A stretch of 12,505 bases of DNA from a bacterium BMS3Bbin07. GTDB taxonomy: Bacteria; Nitrospirota; Thermodesulfovibrionia; Thermodesulfovibrionales; JdFR-85. Both the position numbers and the translations under genes were made by a program. The DNA is taken from contig BDTQ01000274.1 of assembly GCA_002898135.1 (NCBI GenBank), positions 1 to 12,505 on the forward strand, written 5' to 3'. Below the pieces are notes generated by a model that did not search any database, was not told the DNA's origin, and worked only from the letters and a program-made list of their open reading frames with translations. Positions 1 to 8,093 of this stretch are shown here, in pieces (position 1 is the first letter of the stretch; each line of letters starts with the position of its first letter).

Positions 1-63
1 GCAAGCCGGAATGACAGATAGAAAAATTGAGTTTATGATAAATTAAAAGCCTTGAAAGATGTC

Positions 64-93
64 ACCCTGAATTTATTTCAGGGTCTTGTTTTT
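64..93 (+). terminator. Hairpin plus T-rich tail, terminator-like
   Basis: ACCCTGAA (64-71) and TTCAGGGT (77-84) form a perfect 8-bp stem around a 5-nt loop, followed by CTTGTTTTT. This has the shape of an intrinsic terminator for a plus-strand gene lying left of the window. The same shape also occurs as a dispersed intergenic repeat in many bacteria, so a repeat relic is the alternative. Confidence 0.45.
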
Positions 94-125
94 GGAAATT
101 CTGAAACAATATTGTTTTTCTCTTT

Positions 126-153
126 AAATCTGCGAAAATCTGCGTAATCTGCG
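126..153 (+). repeat. Three direct copies of AATCTGCG
   Basis: Three near-tandem copies, AAATCTGCG (126-134), AAAATCTGCG (135-144) and TAATCTGCG (145-153), lie just before the permease gene. The array is non-coding. It could be a dispersed intergenic repeat or, less likely, an iterated binding site. No convincing -35/-10 pair or strong Shine-Dalgarno was seen between here and the start codon at 193. Confidence 0.5.
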
Positions 154-192
154 GACAGTAATTTCCTGAAGCGGATAGAAAATTTCCTGTTC

Positions 193-1392
193 ATGAAAAA
201 CAAACGTCAGATACTAAGCTGGTGTCTTTATGACTTTGCCAACTCCTCATATTCTGCGGTGATTGCTGCAGTAATATTTCCTGTTTATTTTGTGAAGGTG
301 ATTGCTGAAACACCGGCAGATGGAGACCTCTGGTGGGGGAGGGCGATCTCTCTCAGTATGCTGCTTGTGGCTGTTACTTCTCCTGTTGTTGGCGGTATAT
401 CTGATTATGCGGGTATGAGAAAACGTCTGCTTGTGGCTTATTCCCTTGTTTGTGTGGTTGCAGTCGGGCTTTTGCTCTTTATTGAAAAGGGTATGGTCTT
501 TGAGGCCTTTTTGCTTATCATCATTGCAAATATTGCTATGGAAGGTTCTCTCGTCTTTTATAACTCCTATCTGCCTGATATTGCACCAAAAGACCACCAG
601 GGCAGGGTTTCGGGGTGGGGGTTTGGCCTTGGTTACGCGGGTTCGGTACTTGCCCTTCTTATAGCCATGCTTTTTATAAAAAACGGGGTGATCCGTTTTT
701 CATGGCCAATGGTTTCGATATTCTATCTCCTCTTCTCTCTCCCTGCCTTTTATTTTTTGCCTTCGGACAGGCCGTCAGGGTCACCCCGTAGGTCAGCGCT
801 TGTGGGGATAAAGAACACCCTGAGATTATTGAGAGAGGTTTTGCGAATAAAAAAAGTGAGGAGATTCCTTCTTGCATACTGGCTCTACAAGGATGGAGTA
901 AATACCATTATAGTGTTTTCAGGTATTTATGCAGCGGTTACACTATCCTTTACAGGTTCCGAACTCGTTTTTCTATACCTCCTTGTGCAGGTTACTGCAC
1001 TGATTGGCTCAATTGCCCTTTCAACTCCCACTGACAGGTGGGGGGCAAAGAAGGTGGTTGTCCTCTCCCTTTTACTCTGGATTGCAGTTACAGTGTGTGC
1101 ATACCTGGTGGATGACAAGCGGTTCTTCTGGGGCATAGCCGCGATGGCCGGTCTGGGGCTTGGGAGTGTGCAGGCTGCGTCAAGGGCCCTTTTTTCAGGG
1201 TTCATACCTCCGGGCATGGAGGGGGAATATTTTGGTGTTTATGCCTTTGCAGGAAAGACGTCAGCGATAATCGGTCCGGTGCTTTTTGGTATGATCTCAT
1301 CTGCTGCAGGGAGTCAGAGACCTGCGGTGCTTTCAGTGCTTGTACTGTTTATCCTGGGGCTGGCCATTCTCTCTTCAGTGAAGGCCCGCTGA
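193..1392 (+). CDS. MFS permease, UMF1 / Atg22-like family
   Basis: A 399-residue polytopic membrane protein. It opens with WCLYDFANSSYSAVIAAVIF, the N-terminal signature of the UMF1 (Atg22-like, COG2270) branch of the major facilitator superfamily. Roughly 11-12 hydrophobic segments are visible across the chain. An MFS-like cytoplasmic loop (SDYAGMRKR, about residues 70-78) follows TM2, and RVSGWGFGLGYAGS around residue 138 also matches UMF1 members. The substrate is unknown: yeast Atg22 exports vacuolar amino acids, but bacterial members are mostly uncharacterised, so amino-acid or metabolite transport is inference. The ATG at 193 is chosen because it places the signature at the N-terminus; its Shine-Dalgarno is poor. 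The stop codon lies inside the 3' end of the convergent radical SAM gene. Family assignment is fairly sure, substrate is not. Confidence 0.85.
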   Translation: MKNKRQILSWCLYDFANSSYSAVIAAVIFPVYFVKVIAETPADGDLWWGRAISLSMLLVAVTSPVVGGISDYAGMRKRLLVAYSLVCVVAVGLLLFIEKGMVFEAFLLIIIANIAMEGSLVFYNSYLPDIAPKDHQGRVSGWGFGLGYAGSVLALLIAMLFIKNGVIRFSWPMVSIFYLLFSLPAFYFLPSDRPSGSPRRSALVGIKNTLRLLREVLRIKKVRRFLLAYWLYKDGVNTIIVFSGIYAAVTLSFTGSELVFLYLLVQVTALIGSIALSTPTDRWGAKKVVVLSLLLWIAVTVCAYLVDDKRFFWGIAAMAGLGLGSVQAASRALFSGFIPPGMEGEYFGVYAFAGKTSAIIGPVLFGMISSAAGSQRPAVLSVLVLFILGLAILSSVKAR

Positions 1393-3015
1393 CTCCCGTG
1401 CCTTCATATATTCCCCCCACAGGGCCTCCTTTGAAATGCCTGCATCAATAAAGTCCCATGGCAGTATCTCTTCAAACGACCTTTCCCTGAAGAGATAAAA
1501 GTCAGGGTCCAGTCCGGCATCCCTGAGAGTCTCTTTCCACCTGCCGGGTTCTTTCATATCATGCAGGACCATGGAGAGCCTCCTGTCACCCCTTGAAAAC
1601 ACACCCTGCATAAAGGCGTATTTTATCACGTCGTGAAATACCCTGATCCCCTTTATGTTCAGGCCTGACTTGATCATCTTCAGCCTGGCCTTGATTGTCT
1701 TCTCTGCTGTCATGGGATGCCATTGGAAGGGTGTAAAAGGTTTTGGAACAAAGGTGCTTGTGCTCAGGACTATGGTGCCCCGCGTGTTGAGTGAGCGGAT
1801 CTTTTTGGCAAGATCGATTATCCCGTTTATATCCTCGTCTGTCTCAAAAGGCAGACCAATCATGAAATAGAGCCTGAGGGTATGAATATCATGCCGGAGT
1901 ATCAGTTCTGCCGTTTCCATGATATCCTCCTCAGTGATCCTCTTGTTGATTATCCTTCTTAAACGTTCGGTGCCCGCTTCCGGTGCTATTGATATGCTGC
2001 GGTGTCCTTTCATGAGGGAGAGGAGTTTTTCTGCCTTTGGTGTTGCCCGCAAGGAGGTAATGGAGAAGTCCACACCCTCTATCTGCAGGGCCTCTGTTGC
2101 ATAACGGTAGTCGGTAAGTGAGGGCCCAATCAGGCCGACCCTGCCGGTAGTCTTCATGGCAAGGTCTATCTCCTGTTTCAGTATCCCTATATCCTTATGC
2201 CTTGGAGGATTATATATATGTCCGGCAACGCAGAATCTGCAACTCCAGACACATCCCCTCATGGCCTCAATGAGATACATATTTGAAAACTCCGTCTCCG
2301 GTGTGGTGATGGCCGGCCTGAGGCTGCCGTTCAGTACTCTCTCCGTCTTCTTCCTTATTGTCCGGGGGAAGTCCCCTGTAGTTCTTCTTTCTTCTATCTT
2401 CCCGTCATCAGAGTATAAGACCTCATAACCCCCCGGCACATAAAAACCCTCTCTTTCGGAGATTGCCCTGAGAAATGACCCTTTATCTTCAGCCCCTTTA
2501 TAGGCCTCTATGAGTTCGTCAAGGCTGCTGTCTGCCTCACCTATGAATATGAGGTCAAAAAAATCTGAAAGGGGTTCAGGGTTAAACATCGCACATACCC
2601 CTCCAAGAAGGAGTACGGGGTCCCCCTCCTTACGCACTGAGCGGAAGGCGCCTATTCGTGCAAGTCTCAGCATCTGCGGGATGGATGGATAGTCATTTTC
2701 AAAGGATACGGAGAAGGCTACTATATCAAACCTGTTAAGGGGCCTCCTTGACTCAAGTGAGAAGAGCTCAGAACCCGTACGCTCAAACTCCTTCAGGTCA
2801 GCTTCATCTGGCAGAAAAGCCCTTTCACATACGGTGTCGTCCCTTGCATTAAGGATTGAGTATATGCCCTGAAACCCGAGGCTGGACATCCCGACACGGT
2901 AGGTGTTTGGATATGCAAGGCATACATTAACCCTGCCACCGGGGTCTTTATATACAGTTCCCTCTTCTTTTACAAGCAGCGCCTCTGTTTTTTTGATTAA
3001 TCTCCGGCCAATCAT
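1375..3015 (-). CDS. Radical SAM protein with B12-binding-like N-terminal domain
   Basis: A 546-residue protein. Residues 28-170 (VNVCLAYPNTYRVGMSSLGFQ, then a Rossmann-like stretch with LLLGGVCAMFNPEPLSDFFD and FIGEAD) resemble the cobalamin-binding-type domain that precedes many radical SAM cores. The [4Fe-4S]/SAM motif CxxxCxxC is C255, C259, C262 (GCVWSCRFC). IAPEAGTERLR (343-353) and MIGLPFETDEDI (385-396) are typical later core strands. The C-terminus (about 424-546, with PFQWHP, RGDRRL and LPWDFIDAGISKE) resembles an uncharacterised radical SAM family that in other bacteria is often fused to a DUF2344 domain; that fusion is absent here. The reaction is unknown; B12-dependent methylation or a tRNA modification is possible but unproven. 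It diverges from hrcA and converges on the permease with an 18-bp overlap. The usual Shine-Dalgarno is missing. Confidence 0.8.
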   Translation of the reverse strand: MIGRRLIKKTEALLVKEEGTVYKDPGGRVNVCLAYPNTYRVGMSSLGFQGIYSILNARDDTVCERAFLPDEADLKEFERTGSELFSLESRRPLNRFDIVAFSVSFENDYPSIPQMLRLARIGAFRSVRKEGDPVLLLGGVCAMFNPEPLSDFFDLIFIGEADSSLDELIEAYKGAEDKGSFLRAISEREGFYVPGGYEVLYSDDGKIEERRTTGDFPRTIRKKTERVLNGSLRPAITTPETEFSNMYLIEAMRGCVWSCRFCVAGHIYNPPRHKDIGILKQEIDLAMKTTGRVGLIGPSLTDYRYATEALQIEGVDFSITSLRATPKAEKLLSLMKGHRSISIAPEAGTERLRRIINKRITEEDIMETAELILRHDIHTLRLYFMIGLPFETDEDINGIIDLAKKIRSLNTRGTIVLSTSTFVPKPFTPFQWHPMTAEKTIKARLKMIKSGLNIKGIRVFHDVIKYAFMQGVFSRGDRRLSMVLHDMKEPGRWKETLRDAGLDPDFYLFRERSFEEILPWDFIDAGISKEALWGEYMKARESAGLH

Positions 3016-3024
3016 GCAGGTTTA

Positions 3025-3053
3025 ATTTAACCGCTTGGCATGGGTGTTGGCAA
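3025..3053 (-). promoter_or_regulatory. Candidate promoter of the radical SAM gene
   Basis: On the minus strand TTGCCA (3053-3048) and TTAAAT (3030-3025) are separated by exactly 17 nt. This matches sigma-70-type spacing and has the same -10 hexamer as the hrcA promoter. Transcription would begin near 3018, only about 3 nt before the ATG, implying a nearly leaderless mRNA. Support is sequence only. Confidence 0.4.
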
Positions 3054-3056
3054 GCG
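3032..3056. promoter_or_regulatory. Imperfect palindrome, possible operator
   Basis: CGCTTGGCA (3032-3040) and TGGCAAGCG (3048-3056) are inverted 9-nt arms with one mismatch around a 7-nt centre. The element overlaps the candidate -35 and spacer of the radical SAM promoter and ends 12 bp before the hrcA -35. Its position suggests an operator, but no regulator can be named. Confidence 0.3.
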
Positions 3057-3068
3057 AAAAGGAGAGGC

Positions 3069-3097
3069 TTGACAGGTATACAGAATAATTGTTAAAT
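3069..3097 (+). promoter_or_regulatory. Vegetative promoter of the hrcA operon
   Basis: A perfect -35 TTGACA (3069-3074), a 17-nt spacer and TTAAAT (3092-3097) precede the CIRCE element. The predicted start near 3104 falls inside CIRCE, the classic arrangement in which bound HrcA blocks a housekeeping promoter. Confidence 0.75.
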
Positions 3098-3099
3098 TA

Positions 3100-3126
3100 T
3101 TAGCACTCTAAGCTAATGAGTGCTAA
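3100..3126. promoter_or_regulatory. CIRCE operator, HrcA binding site
   Basis: A perfect match to the CIRCE consensus: TTAGCACTC (3100-3108), a 9-nt spacer, then GAGTGCTAA (3118-3126). CIRCE is the known operator of HrcA, which represses when GroE keeps it folded and releases on heat shock. It sits on the predicted start site of the operon whose first gene is hrcA, so the system is autoregulated. The transcribed inverted repeat can also form a stem in the 5' leader. Confidence 0.97.
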
Positions 3127-3199
3127 ACAGGTGCATTGCAGCAAAGAAGCAGATTATGATTAAAAGATACATATCCCTTACATTAACATCAAAACGAAA

Positions 3200-3228
3200 T
3201 TTCCATGGTTGCGTATGTTTAATAGAAT
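3200..3228 (+). promoter_or_regulatory. Possible second, CIRCE-independent promoter
   Basis: TTTCCA (3200-3205), a 17-nt spacer and TAGAAT (3223-3228) lie between CIRCE and hrcA. If active it would start near 3235, giving a leader of about 37 nt, and would not be overlapped by the HrcA operator. The -35 matches only 4 of 6 positions, so this is tentative. Confidence 0.3.
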
Positions 3229-3271
3229 ATGTTAAAAAGAAAAATTCCATTCATTGAGGTGAAAGCTCCAG

Positions 3272-4321
3272 ATGCTTGACGAGAGGAGCATAAAAGTTCT
3301 CTGGGCTGTTATAAATAGTTATATAAACAACCCTGACCCTGTTGGTTCAAGGTATGTAACGAGGAAATATTCATTGGAGTTTTCTCCTGCCACGATCAGA
3401 AATATTATGGCAGACCTGGAGGAACTGGGGTTCCTGAGCCAGCCTCATACCTCAGCGGGCAGGGTACCTACTGACAAGGGTTACAGATTCTATGTAGAGA
3501 ATCTTATGGATGAGAATGTCTGTTGCCACAAGGGCCTTATTGACTCATTGACCAGGAGGCTGGAGGACTTACGGGAAGATATTTATACTCTGCTGGACGA
3601 GACAACAAGGACCCTTTCGATCCACTCCCACTACCTTGGTATTGCCGTCTCTCCAGGGCCGGACGGCAGCACTCTGAGACGCATTGAACTTATTCCTTAC
3701 AGTGATGACAGAATAGCTGTAATTTTATTTACCAATGAAGGTATAATTAAACATAAGATTCTTAAAAACAATTTTTCTTTTTCACGGAATGACCTGAACA
3801 AGATTGCCCGTTATCTCAACCGGGAGTTTTCAGGGTATACTATAAAGGAGATAAGGCAGCGTCTCCTTGAAGAGATGGCAAAGGACAAGGAGCTGTGCGA
3901 TACACTTATATCACAGGCACTAAGCCTCTGCGGAGATGTGATGTCCTGTTATGGGGCCAATGTCTTTATCTCGGGCCTCACCGAGATATTGGAGCTGCCC
4001 GAGTTTTCCGACATAGAGAAGATAAAGGAGATATCAAGGACGATAGAAGATAAACATGCAGTTATAAAATTGATAGACAGTCTTGCCGATGCGGAGGGGG
4101 TTCAGGTTGTAATCGGTGCGGAAAATAGAGTTGAAGAGATGAAGACCTTGAGTATCATTACATCAACATATAAAGAGGGGGACAAGCCCGCAGGAGTCGT
4201 TGGGATAATAGGGCCTACAAGGATGGATTACTCTTCCGCCATATCACTTGTGGATGTAACTGCAAGATTCCTAACGGAAATTTTAGATGAAGGAGGTCAT
4301 GAATGGAGAAAAGGGAGATAA
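3272..4321 (+). CDS. hrcA: Heat-inducible transcription repressor HrcA
   Basis: A 349-residue repressor of class I heat-shock genes that binds CIRCE as a dimer. Residues 1-75 are the winged helix-turn-helix, with the conserved block SPATIRNIMADLEELGFL (38-55) and the wing PHTSAGRVPTDKGYRFYV (58-75). The remainder is the GAF-like dimerisation/inserted domain, ending in the conserved VVGIIGPTRMDYSSAISLVD block near the C-terminus. Length is normal for the family. The ATG at 3272 is preceded by GAGGTG (3256-3261). It is the first gene of the hrcA-grpE-dnaK-dnaJ operon, with a 5' leader of about 165 nt from the CIRCE promoter. Its last 19 nt overlap grpE, consistent with translational coupling. 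Confidence 0.97.
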   Translation: MLDERSIKVLWAVINSYINNPDPVGSRYVTRKYSLEFSPATIRNIMADLEELGFLSQPHTSAGRVPTDKGYRFYVENLMDENVCCHKGLIDSLTRRLEDLREDIYTLLDETTRTLSIHSHYLGIAVSPGPDGSTLRRIELIPYSDDRIAVILFTNEGIIKHKILKNNFSFSRNDLNKIARYLNREFSGYTIKEIRQRLLEEMAKDKELCDTLISQALSLCGDVMSCYGANVFISGLTEILELPEFSDIEKIKEISRTIEDKHAVIKLIDSLADAEGVQVVIGAENRVEEMKTLSIITSTYKEGDKPAGVVGIIGPTRMDYSSAISLVDVTARFLTEILDEGGHEWRKGR

Positions 4322-4893
4322 AAGATCTGGAAATAAAGGAAGAGCACCCTGTAGAGGAGAAAAAAGAGGGGCCTGAAGATGTGGTGCCGGTTGAGCAGCC
4401 GCCTGAAGAGCGGGTAAAGGAGTTGGAGGCTGAATTAACTGAGAGCAGGGAGAGATACATCAGACTTTATGCAGAGTTTGAGAACTTTAAAAAGAGGGTT
4501 CAGAAGGATAAGGAAGAAATGCTGAAATACGGCACTGAGCCACTTCTTCAGGATCTGTTGACAGTGCTTGACAATCTCGAGATGGCCATACAGCATGCTG
4601 AAAAGGAAGTTTCTGCTGAGAGCCTTATTCAGGGAGTTGAACTGACGCTGAAGGAGTTCAGGAAGGTATTGAACAAGTATGGTATCAGTGAGATAGAGGC
4701 AGTTGGAAAGCCGTTTGACCCTGCTTATCATCATGCAATGAGCCAGGTAGAGAGAAGCGACCTTGACGACAAGACCGTAGTTGAAGAATATAGGAAAGGA
4801 TATATGCTAAAGGACAGGACTATAAGACCATCGCTTGTAGCAGTTTCCAAGAAGACCAAACCCGAAGATAAGTTAAGTAATGAAGATGAGTAA
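4303..4893 (+). CDS. grpE: GrpE, nucleotide exchange factor of DnaK
   Basis: A 196-residue cytoplasmic protein that releases ADP from DnaK and acts as a thermosensor. The N-terminal 35 residues are charged and disordered-looking. A long heptad-rich helix runs from about 35 to 100 (VKELEAELTESRERYIRLYAEFENFKKR) and is the dimerising coiled coil. The C-terminal beta domain carries the hallmark KPFDPAYHHAMSQVE (136-150) and GYMLKDRTIRPSLVAVSK (166-183). AGGAGG (4291-4296) lies 6 nt before the chosen ATG. A competing out-of-frame ATG at 4299 would not give GrpE. The gene starts inside hrcA, so coupled translation is likely. Confidence 0.97.
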   Translation: MEKREIKDLEIKEEHPVEEKKEGPEDVVPVEQPPEERVKELEAELTESRERYIRLYAEFENFKKRVQKDKEEMLKYGTEPLLQDLLTVLDNLEMAIQHAEKEVSAESLIQGVELTLKEFRKVLNKYGISEIEAVGKPFDPAYHHAMSQVERSDLDDKTVVEEYRKGYMLKDRTIRPSLVAVSKKTKPEDKLSNEDE

Positions 4894-4979
4894 TTAAGTA
4901 ATAATGTTGTGAGGGATGAGAGTATCCACGAGGAACACCCTGAATAAACTAAAGAAATAAAGAAGGAGGAATAAATATT

Positions 4980-6899
4980 ATGGGGAAAGCGATTGGAATA
5001 GACCTTGGGACAACAAATTCTGTTGTGGCCGTTATGCAGGGTGGTGAGCCAGTAGTGATACCAAACCAGGAGGGAAGCCGTACAACACCCTCGGTAGTTG
5101 CCTTTACTGAAAAGGGTGAAAGGCTGGTTGGCCAGATTGCAAAGCGTCAGTCCATTACGAATCCCGAGAATACGATATTCTCAATAAAGCGGCTTATGGG
5201 CAGGAAGTACGATTCCGAAATAGTCAAGGAGGCAATGAAGAGGCTGCCTTATAAGATTGTTCCGGCCCCTAACGGGGATGCCCATGTAGAGGCACGCGGC
5301 AAGAAATATTCTCCGCAGGAGATATCTGCAATGATCCTGCAGAAACTGAAACAGGCTGCAGAGGACTATCTTGGCGAGCCTGTTAACGATGCCGTGATAA
5401 CTGTGCCTGCCTACTTTGATGACAGCCAGAGACAGGCAACCAAGGATGCCGGGAAGATAGCTGGATTGAATGTCCTGAGGATAATTAATGAACCTACAGC
5501 AGCAGCCCTTGCTTACGGACTCGATAAAAAGGCAGAAGAAAAGGTTGCTGTATATGACCTTGGTGGAGGCACTTTCGATATATCCATCCTTGAGATAGGC
5601 GAGGGTGTTATTGAGGTGCATTCTACAAGTGGGGATACGTTTCTTGGCGGTGACGATTTTGATCTCAGGATTATAGACTGGATGGTAGAGGAGTTCAGGA
5701 AGGACCAGGGGATAGACCTGAAACAGGACAAAATGGCTCTGCAGAGGTTAAAGGAGGCTGCTGAAAAGGCAAAGATAGAGCTCTCTACTGCTTTGGAGAC
5801 AGAGATAAACCTTCCCTTTATAACCGCAGATGCAACAGGTCCCAAACACCTTGTTATAAAGCTTACCAAATCAAAATTCGAGCAGCTTGTCTCAGCTCTT
5901 ATTGAAAAAACGGCAGGTCCATGCAAGAGGGCACTTGAAGATGCAAAGCTGACAGAAAAAGATATTGATGAGGTCCTGCTTATTGGTGGACAGACAAGGA
6001 CACCAAAGGTGCAGGAGGTTGTGAAGAAGATTTTTGGTAAAGATCCAAACAAGACCATTAACCCTGATGAGGCGGTTGCAATCGGGGCGGCTATTCAGGC
6101 GGCTGTGCTTAAAGGCGAGGTTAAGGAGGTGCTTCTCCTTGATGTCATCCCCCTGTCACTTGGAATTGAGACGCTTGGAGGGGTTTTTACAAAGATAATC
6201 GAGAGAAATACTACGATTCCTACAAAGAAGAGTCAGATTTTTTCAACTGCAACCGATAATCAACCAGCTGTAACCATCAAGATATTCCAGGGTGAAAGGG
6301 AGATGGCTGCGGATAATAAAGTCCTTGGTGTGTTTGAGCTTGTGGGAATACCTCCGGCGCCAAGAGGGGTGCCACAAATCGAGGTTACCTTTGATATTGA
6401 TGCAAACGGCATACTCCATGTCTCTGCCAAAGACCTTGGCACCGGCAAGGAGCAGTCTATAAGGATTACTGCATCGAGTGGCCTTACCGAGGAAGAGATA
6501 AAGAAGATGGCCCGTGACGCTGAAGAACATGCAGAAGAGGACAGGAAGAAGAAAGCGCTCGCAGAGGCAAAAAATGAGGCAGACAATCTTGTCTATAGCG
6601 TAGAAAAATCCTTGAAGGATTATGGGGACAAGATTTCAGAGGAAGAGAGGAAGGAGATTGAAGAGGCCCTCGAAAACTGCAGGAAAGTCAAGGATACAAG
6701 CACTGATGCAGCAGAGATAAAGGCAGCGATTGAGCGGCTGACCCAGTCTTCCTATAAACTCGCAGAACACCTCTATAAGGGTGCCCAGGCACAGCAGGAG
6801 GCTGCAGGTGCTTCTGAGGAAAAGACTGACGGGGGTAAGCCTGCCGAGGAAGACGTAGTCGAGGCAGAGTTTGAAGACGTTGACAAGGACAAATCGTAG
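4980..6899 (+). CDS. dnaK: Chaperone DnaK (Hsp70)
   Basis: A 639-residue ATP-driven chaperone of full bacterial length. The nucleotide-binding domain shows GIDLGTTNS (6-14), [17 protein letters not shown] (142-158), [12 protein letters not shown] (169-180), DLGGGTFD (193-200) and LIGGQTRTP (334-342). The hydrophobic interdomain linker is EVLLLDV (383-389). The substrate-binding beta domain follows, then a charged helical lid. The tail is acidic ([12 protein letters not shown]), as in most bacterial DnaK. A strong AAGGAGG (4963-4969) lies 10 nt before the ATG. It is separated from grpE by 86 nt without an evident promoter or terminator, and co-transcription from the CIRCE promoter is expected. 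Confidence 0.99.
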   Translation: MGKAIGIDLGTTNSVVAVMQGGEPVVIPNQEGSRTTPSVVAFTEKGERLVGQIAKRQSITNPENTIFSIKRLMGRKYDSEIVKEAMKRLPYKIVPAPNGDAHVEARGKKYSPQEISAMILQKLKQAAEDYLGEPVNDAVITVPAYFDDSQRQATKDAGKIAGLNVLRIINEPTAAALAYGLDKKAEEKVAVYDLGGGTFDISILEIGEGVIEVHSTSGDTFLGGDDFDLRIIDWMVEEFRKDQGIDLKQDKMALQRLKEAAEKAKIELSTALETEINLPFITADATGPKHLVIKLTKSKFEQLVSALIEKTAGPCKRALEDAKLTEKDIDEVLLIGGQTRTPKVQEVVKKIFGKDPNKTINPDEAVAIGAAIQAAVLKGEVKEVLLLDVIPLSLGIETLGGVFTKIIERNTTIPTKKSQIFSTATDNQPAVTIKIFQGEREMAADNKVLGVFELVGIPPAPRGVPQIEVTFDIDANGILHVSAKDLGTGKEQSIRITASSGLTEEEIKKMARDAEEHAEEDRKKKALAEAKNEADNLVYSVEKSLKDYGDKISEEERKEIEEALENCRKVKDTSTDAAEIKAAIERLTQSSYKLAEHLYKGAQAQQEAAGASEEKTDGGKPAEEDVVEAEFEDVDKDKS

Positions 6900-6916
6900 G
6901 TAATGGTAATGGATAA

Positions 6917-6945
6917 CAGGTGGCAGGTTTAAAACCTGTCACCTG
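6917..6945. repeat. Strong hairpin between dnaK and dnaJ
   Basis: CAGGTGGCAGGTT (6917-6929) pairs with AACCTGTCACCTG (6933-6945): 13 pairs including one G.U, with a 3-nt loop. There is no U tract, so it is not a standard intrinsic terminator. It may adjust the dnaK:dnaJ ratio by stabilising or processing the transcript, or it may be a dispersed intergenic palindrome. The structure is certain on paper, the function is not known. Confidence 0.7.
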
Positions 6946-6976
6946 AAACCCGATACCTGAACATACATAAATACAT

Positions 6977-8071
6977 ATGAAAGATTATTACAGAATACTG
7001 GGCGTAAACCGGGATGCTACAGATGGTGAGATGAAAAAGGCCTTCAGAAGGCTTGCAATGAAGTACCATCCTGACAGGAATCCGGAAAACAAGGATGCAG
7101 AGGACAAGTTTAAGGAGATCAATGAGGCTTATGCCTGCCTGAGTGATCCCGAGAAGCGTTCTAATTATGACCGTTTCGGGTCTGCTGAAGGAATGGGCGG
7201 CGGTGGTGCCGGCTTTGGGCCTTTTAATTCAAACTTTTCCGATATATTTGAGGATATATTCGGGGATTTCTTCGGAACTTTTGCCGGACAGGGCAGGGCC
7301 AGGGCAACCCGGGGTGCTGACCTGAGATATGACCTTACCATTTCCCTTGAGGAGGCAGTCAGGGGTGTCGAGAAAGAACTCAAGCTGCCGAGTTGGGAAA
7401 TCTGCGAGGCATGTGGAGGTTCCGGTGCCAAACCGGGACATGGTCCCGTAACATGTCCTGATTGTAACGGAGCAGGCCAGAGAAGGTTTCAACAGGGTTT
7501 CTTTTCAGTCACAAGGACGTGCAGCAGGTGTGGTGGGACTGGTCAGTTTATCACGACTCCGTGTTCGGAATGTGGTGGAGACGGCAGGGTCAGGAAGTTC
7601 AGGATACTGTCTGTCAAGGTGCCTCCCGGTGTTGATACAGGGTCACGGCTCAGGATGTCGGGAGAAGGTGAACCTGGCACCAATGGCGGTCCATCAGGTG
7701 ATCTTTATATAGTTATTACCGTTAAACCACATAAGTTCTTCAAACGTGAGGGGCTGAACCTTTATTGCGATGTTCCCGTTAGTTTCACCCAGGCAGTCCT
7801 TGGGGCGGAGATTGAGGTGCCGACGCTTTATGGCAACGAGAAGATTAAAATACCTCCCCACACGCCTTCGGGAAAGGAGTTTGTCCTTAAGGGATATGGA
7901 GTGCCGAAGCTCGGAGGTTACTCAAAGGGTAATCAGATAGTCAGAATATATATTGATATACCTAAAAAACTCAACAAAAGACAAAAGGAACTCCTTGAAG
8001 AGTTTGCAAGCTTAAGTGGTGATGAGGTTCAGAGAGGGTTTATGGAGAAGTTAAAGGAGTTTTTCTCTTAG
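6977..8071 (+). CDS. dnaJ: Chaperone DnaJ (Hsp40, type I)
   Basis: A 364-residue co-chaperone that delivers substrates to DnaK and stimulates its ATPase. The J domain (1-69) contains the essential HPD at 31-33. A Gly/Phe-rich segment spans about 70-105 (GGGGAGFGPF, IFGDFFGTF). The zinc-binding domain has four intact CxxCxGxG repeats: C143/C146, C160/C163, C182/C185 and C196/C199. C-terminal substrate-binding domains follow (VKVPPGVDTGSRLRMSGEGE onward). The ATG at 6977 gives the canonical N-terminus KDYYRILGV, but no Shine-Dalgarno is visible upstream, unlike hrcA, grpE and dnaK. Translation may be lower or depend on the preceding hairpin. It lies 77 nt after dnaK. Confidence 0.98.
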   Translation: MKDYYRILGVNRDATDGEMKKAFRRLAMKYHPDRNPENKDAEDKFKEINEAYACLSDPEKRSNYDRFGSAEGMGGGGAGFGPFNSNFSDIFEDIFGDFFGTFAGQGRARATRGADLRYDLTISLEEAVRGVEKELKLPSWEICEACGGSGAKPGHGPVTCPDCNGAGQRRFQQGFFSVTRTCSRCGGTGQFITTPCSECGGDGRVRKFRILSVKVPPGVDTGSRLRMSGEGEPGTNGGPSGDLYIVITVKPHKFFKREGLNLYCDVPVSFTQAVLGAEIEVPTLYGNEKIKIPPHTPSGKEFVLKGYGVPKLGGYSKGNQIVRIYIDIPKKLNKRQKELLEEFASLSGDEVQRGFMEKLKEFFS

Positions 8072-8093
8072 CCGCGAATTAAAATAATTTGTC

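Noticed and set aside
86..114. A promoter for the permease using TTGTTT and ATATTG
   Set aside because: Both hexamers match the consensus weakly and the region is AT-rich, so chance matches are expected.
1375..1392. The 18-bp tail overlap of the permease and the radical SAM gene as a regulatory antisense device
   Set aside because: Short convergent overlaps are common in compact genomes, and nothing else in the sequence suggests regulation.
4873..4902. Direct repeat TTAAGTAAT at the grpE stop codon
   Set aside because: A 9-nt AT-rich repeat across a stop codon is easily due to chance; it does not alter the GrpE core.
5181..6586. Long minus-strand open frames inside dnaK
   Set aside because: They lie wholly antisense to an intact, highly conserved gene and show no family features of their own.
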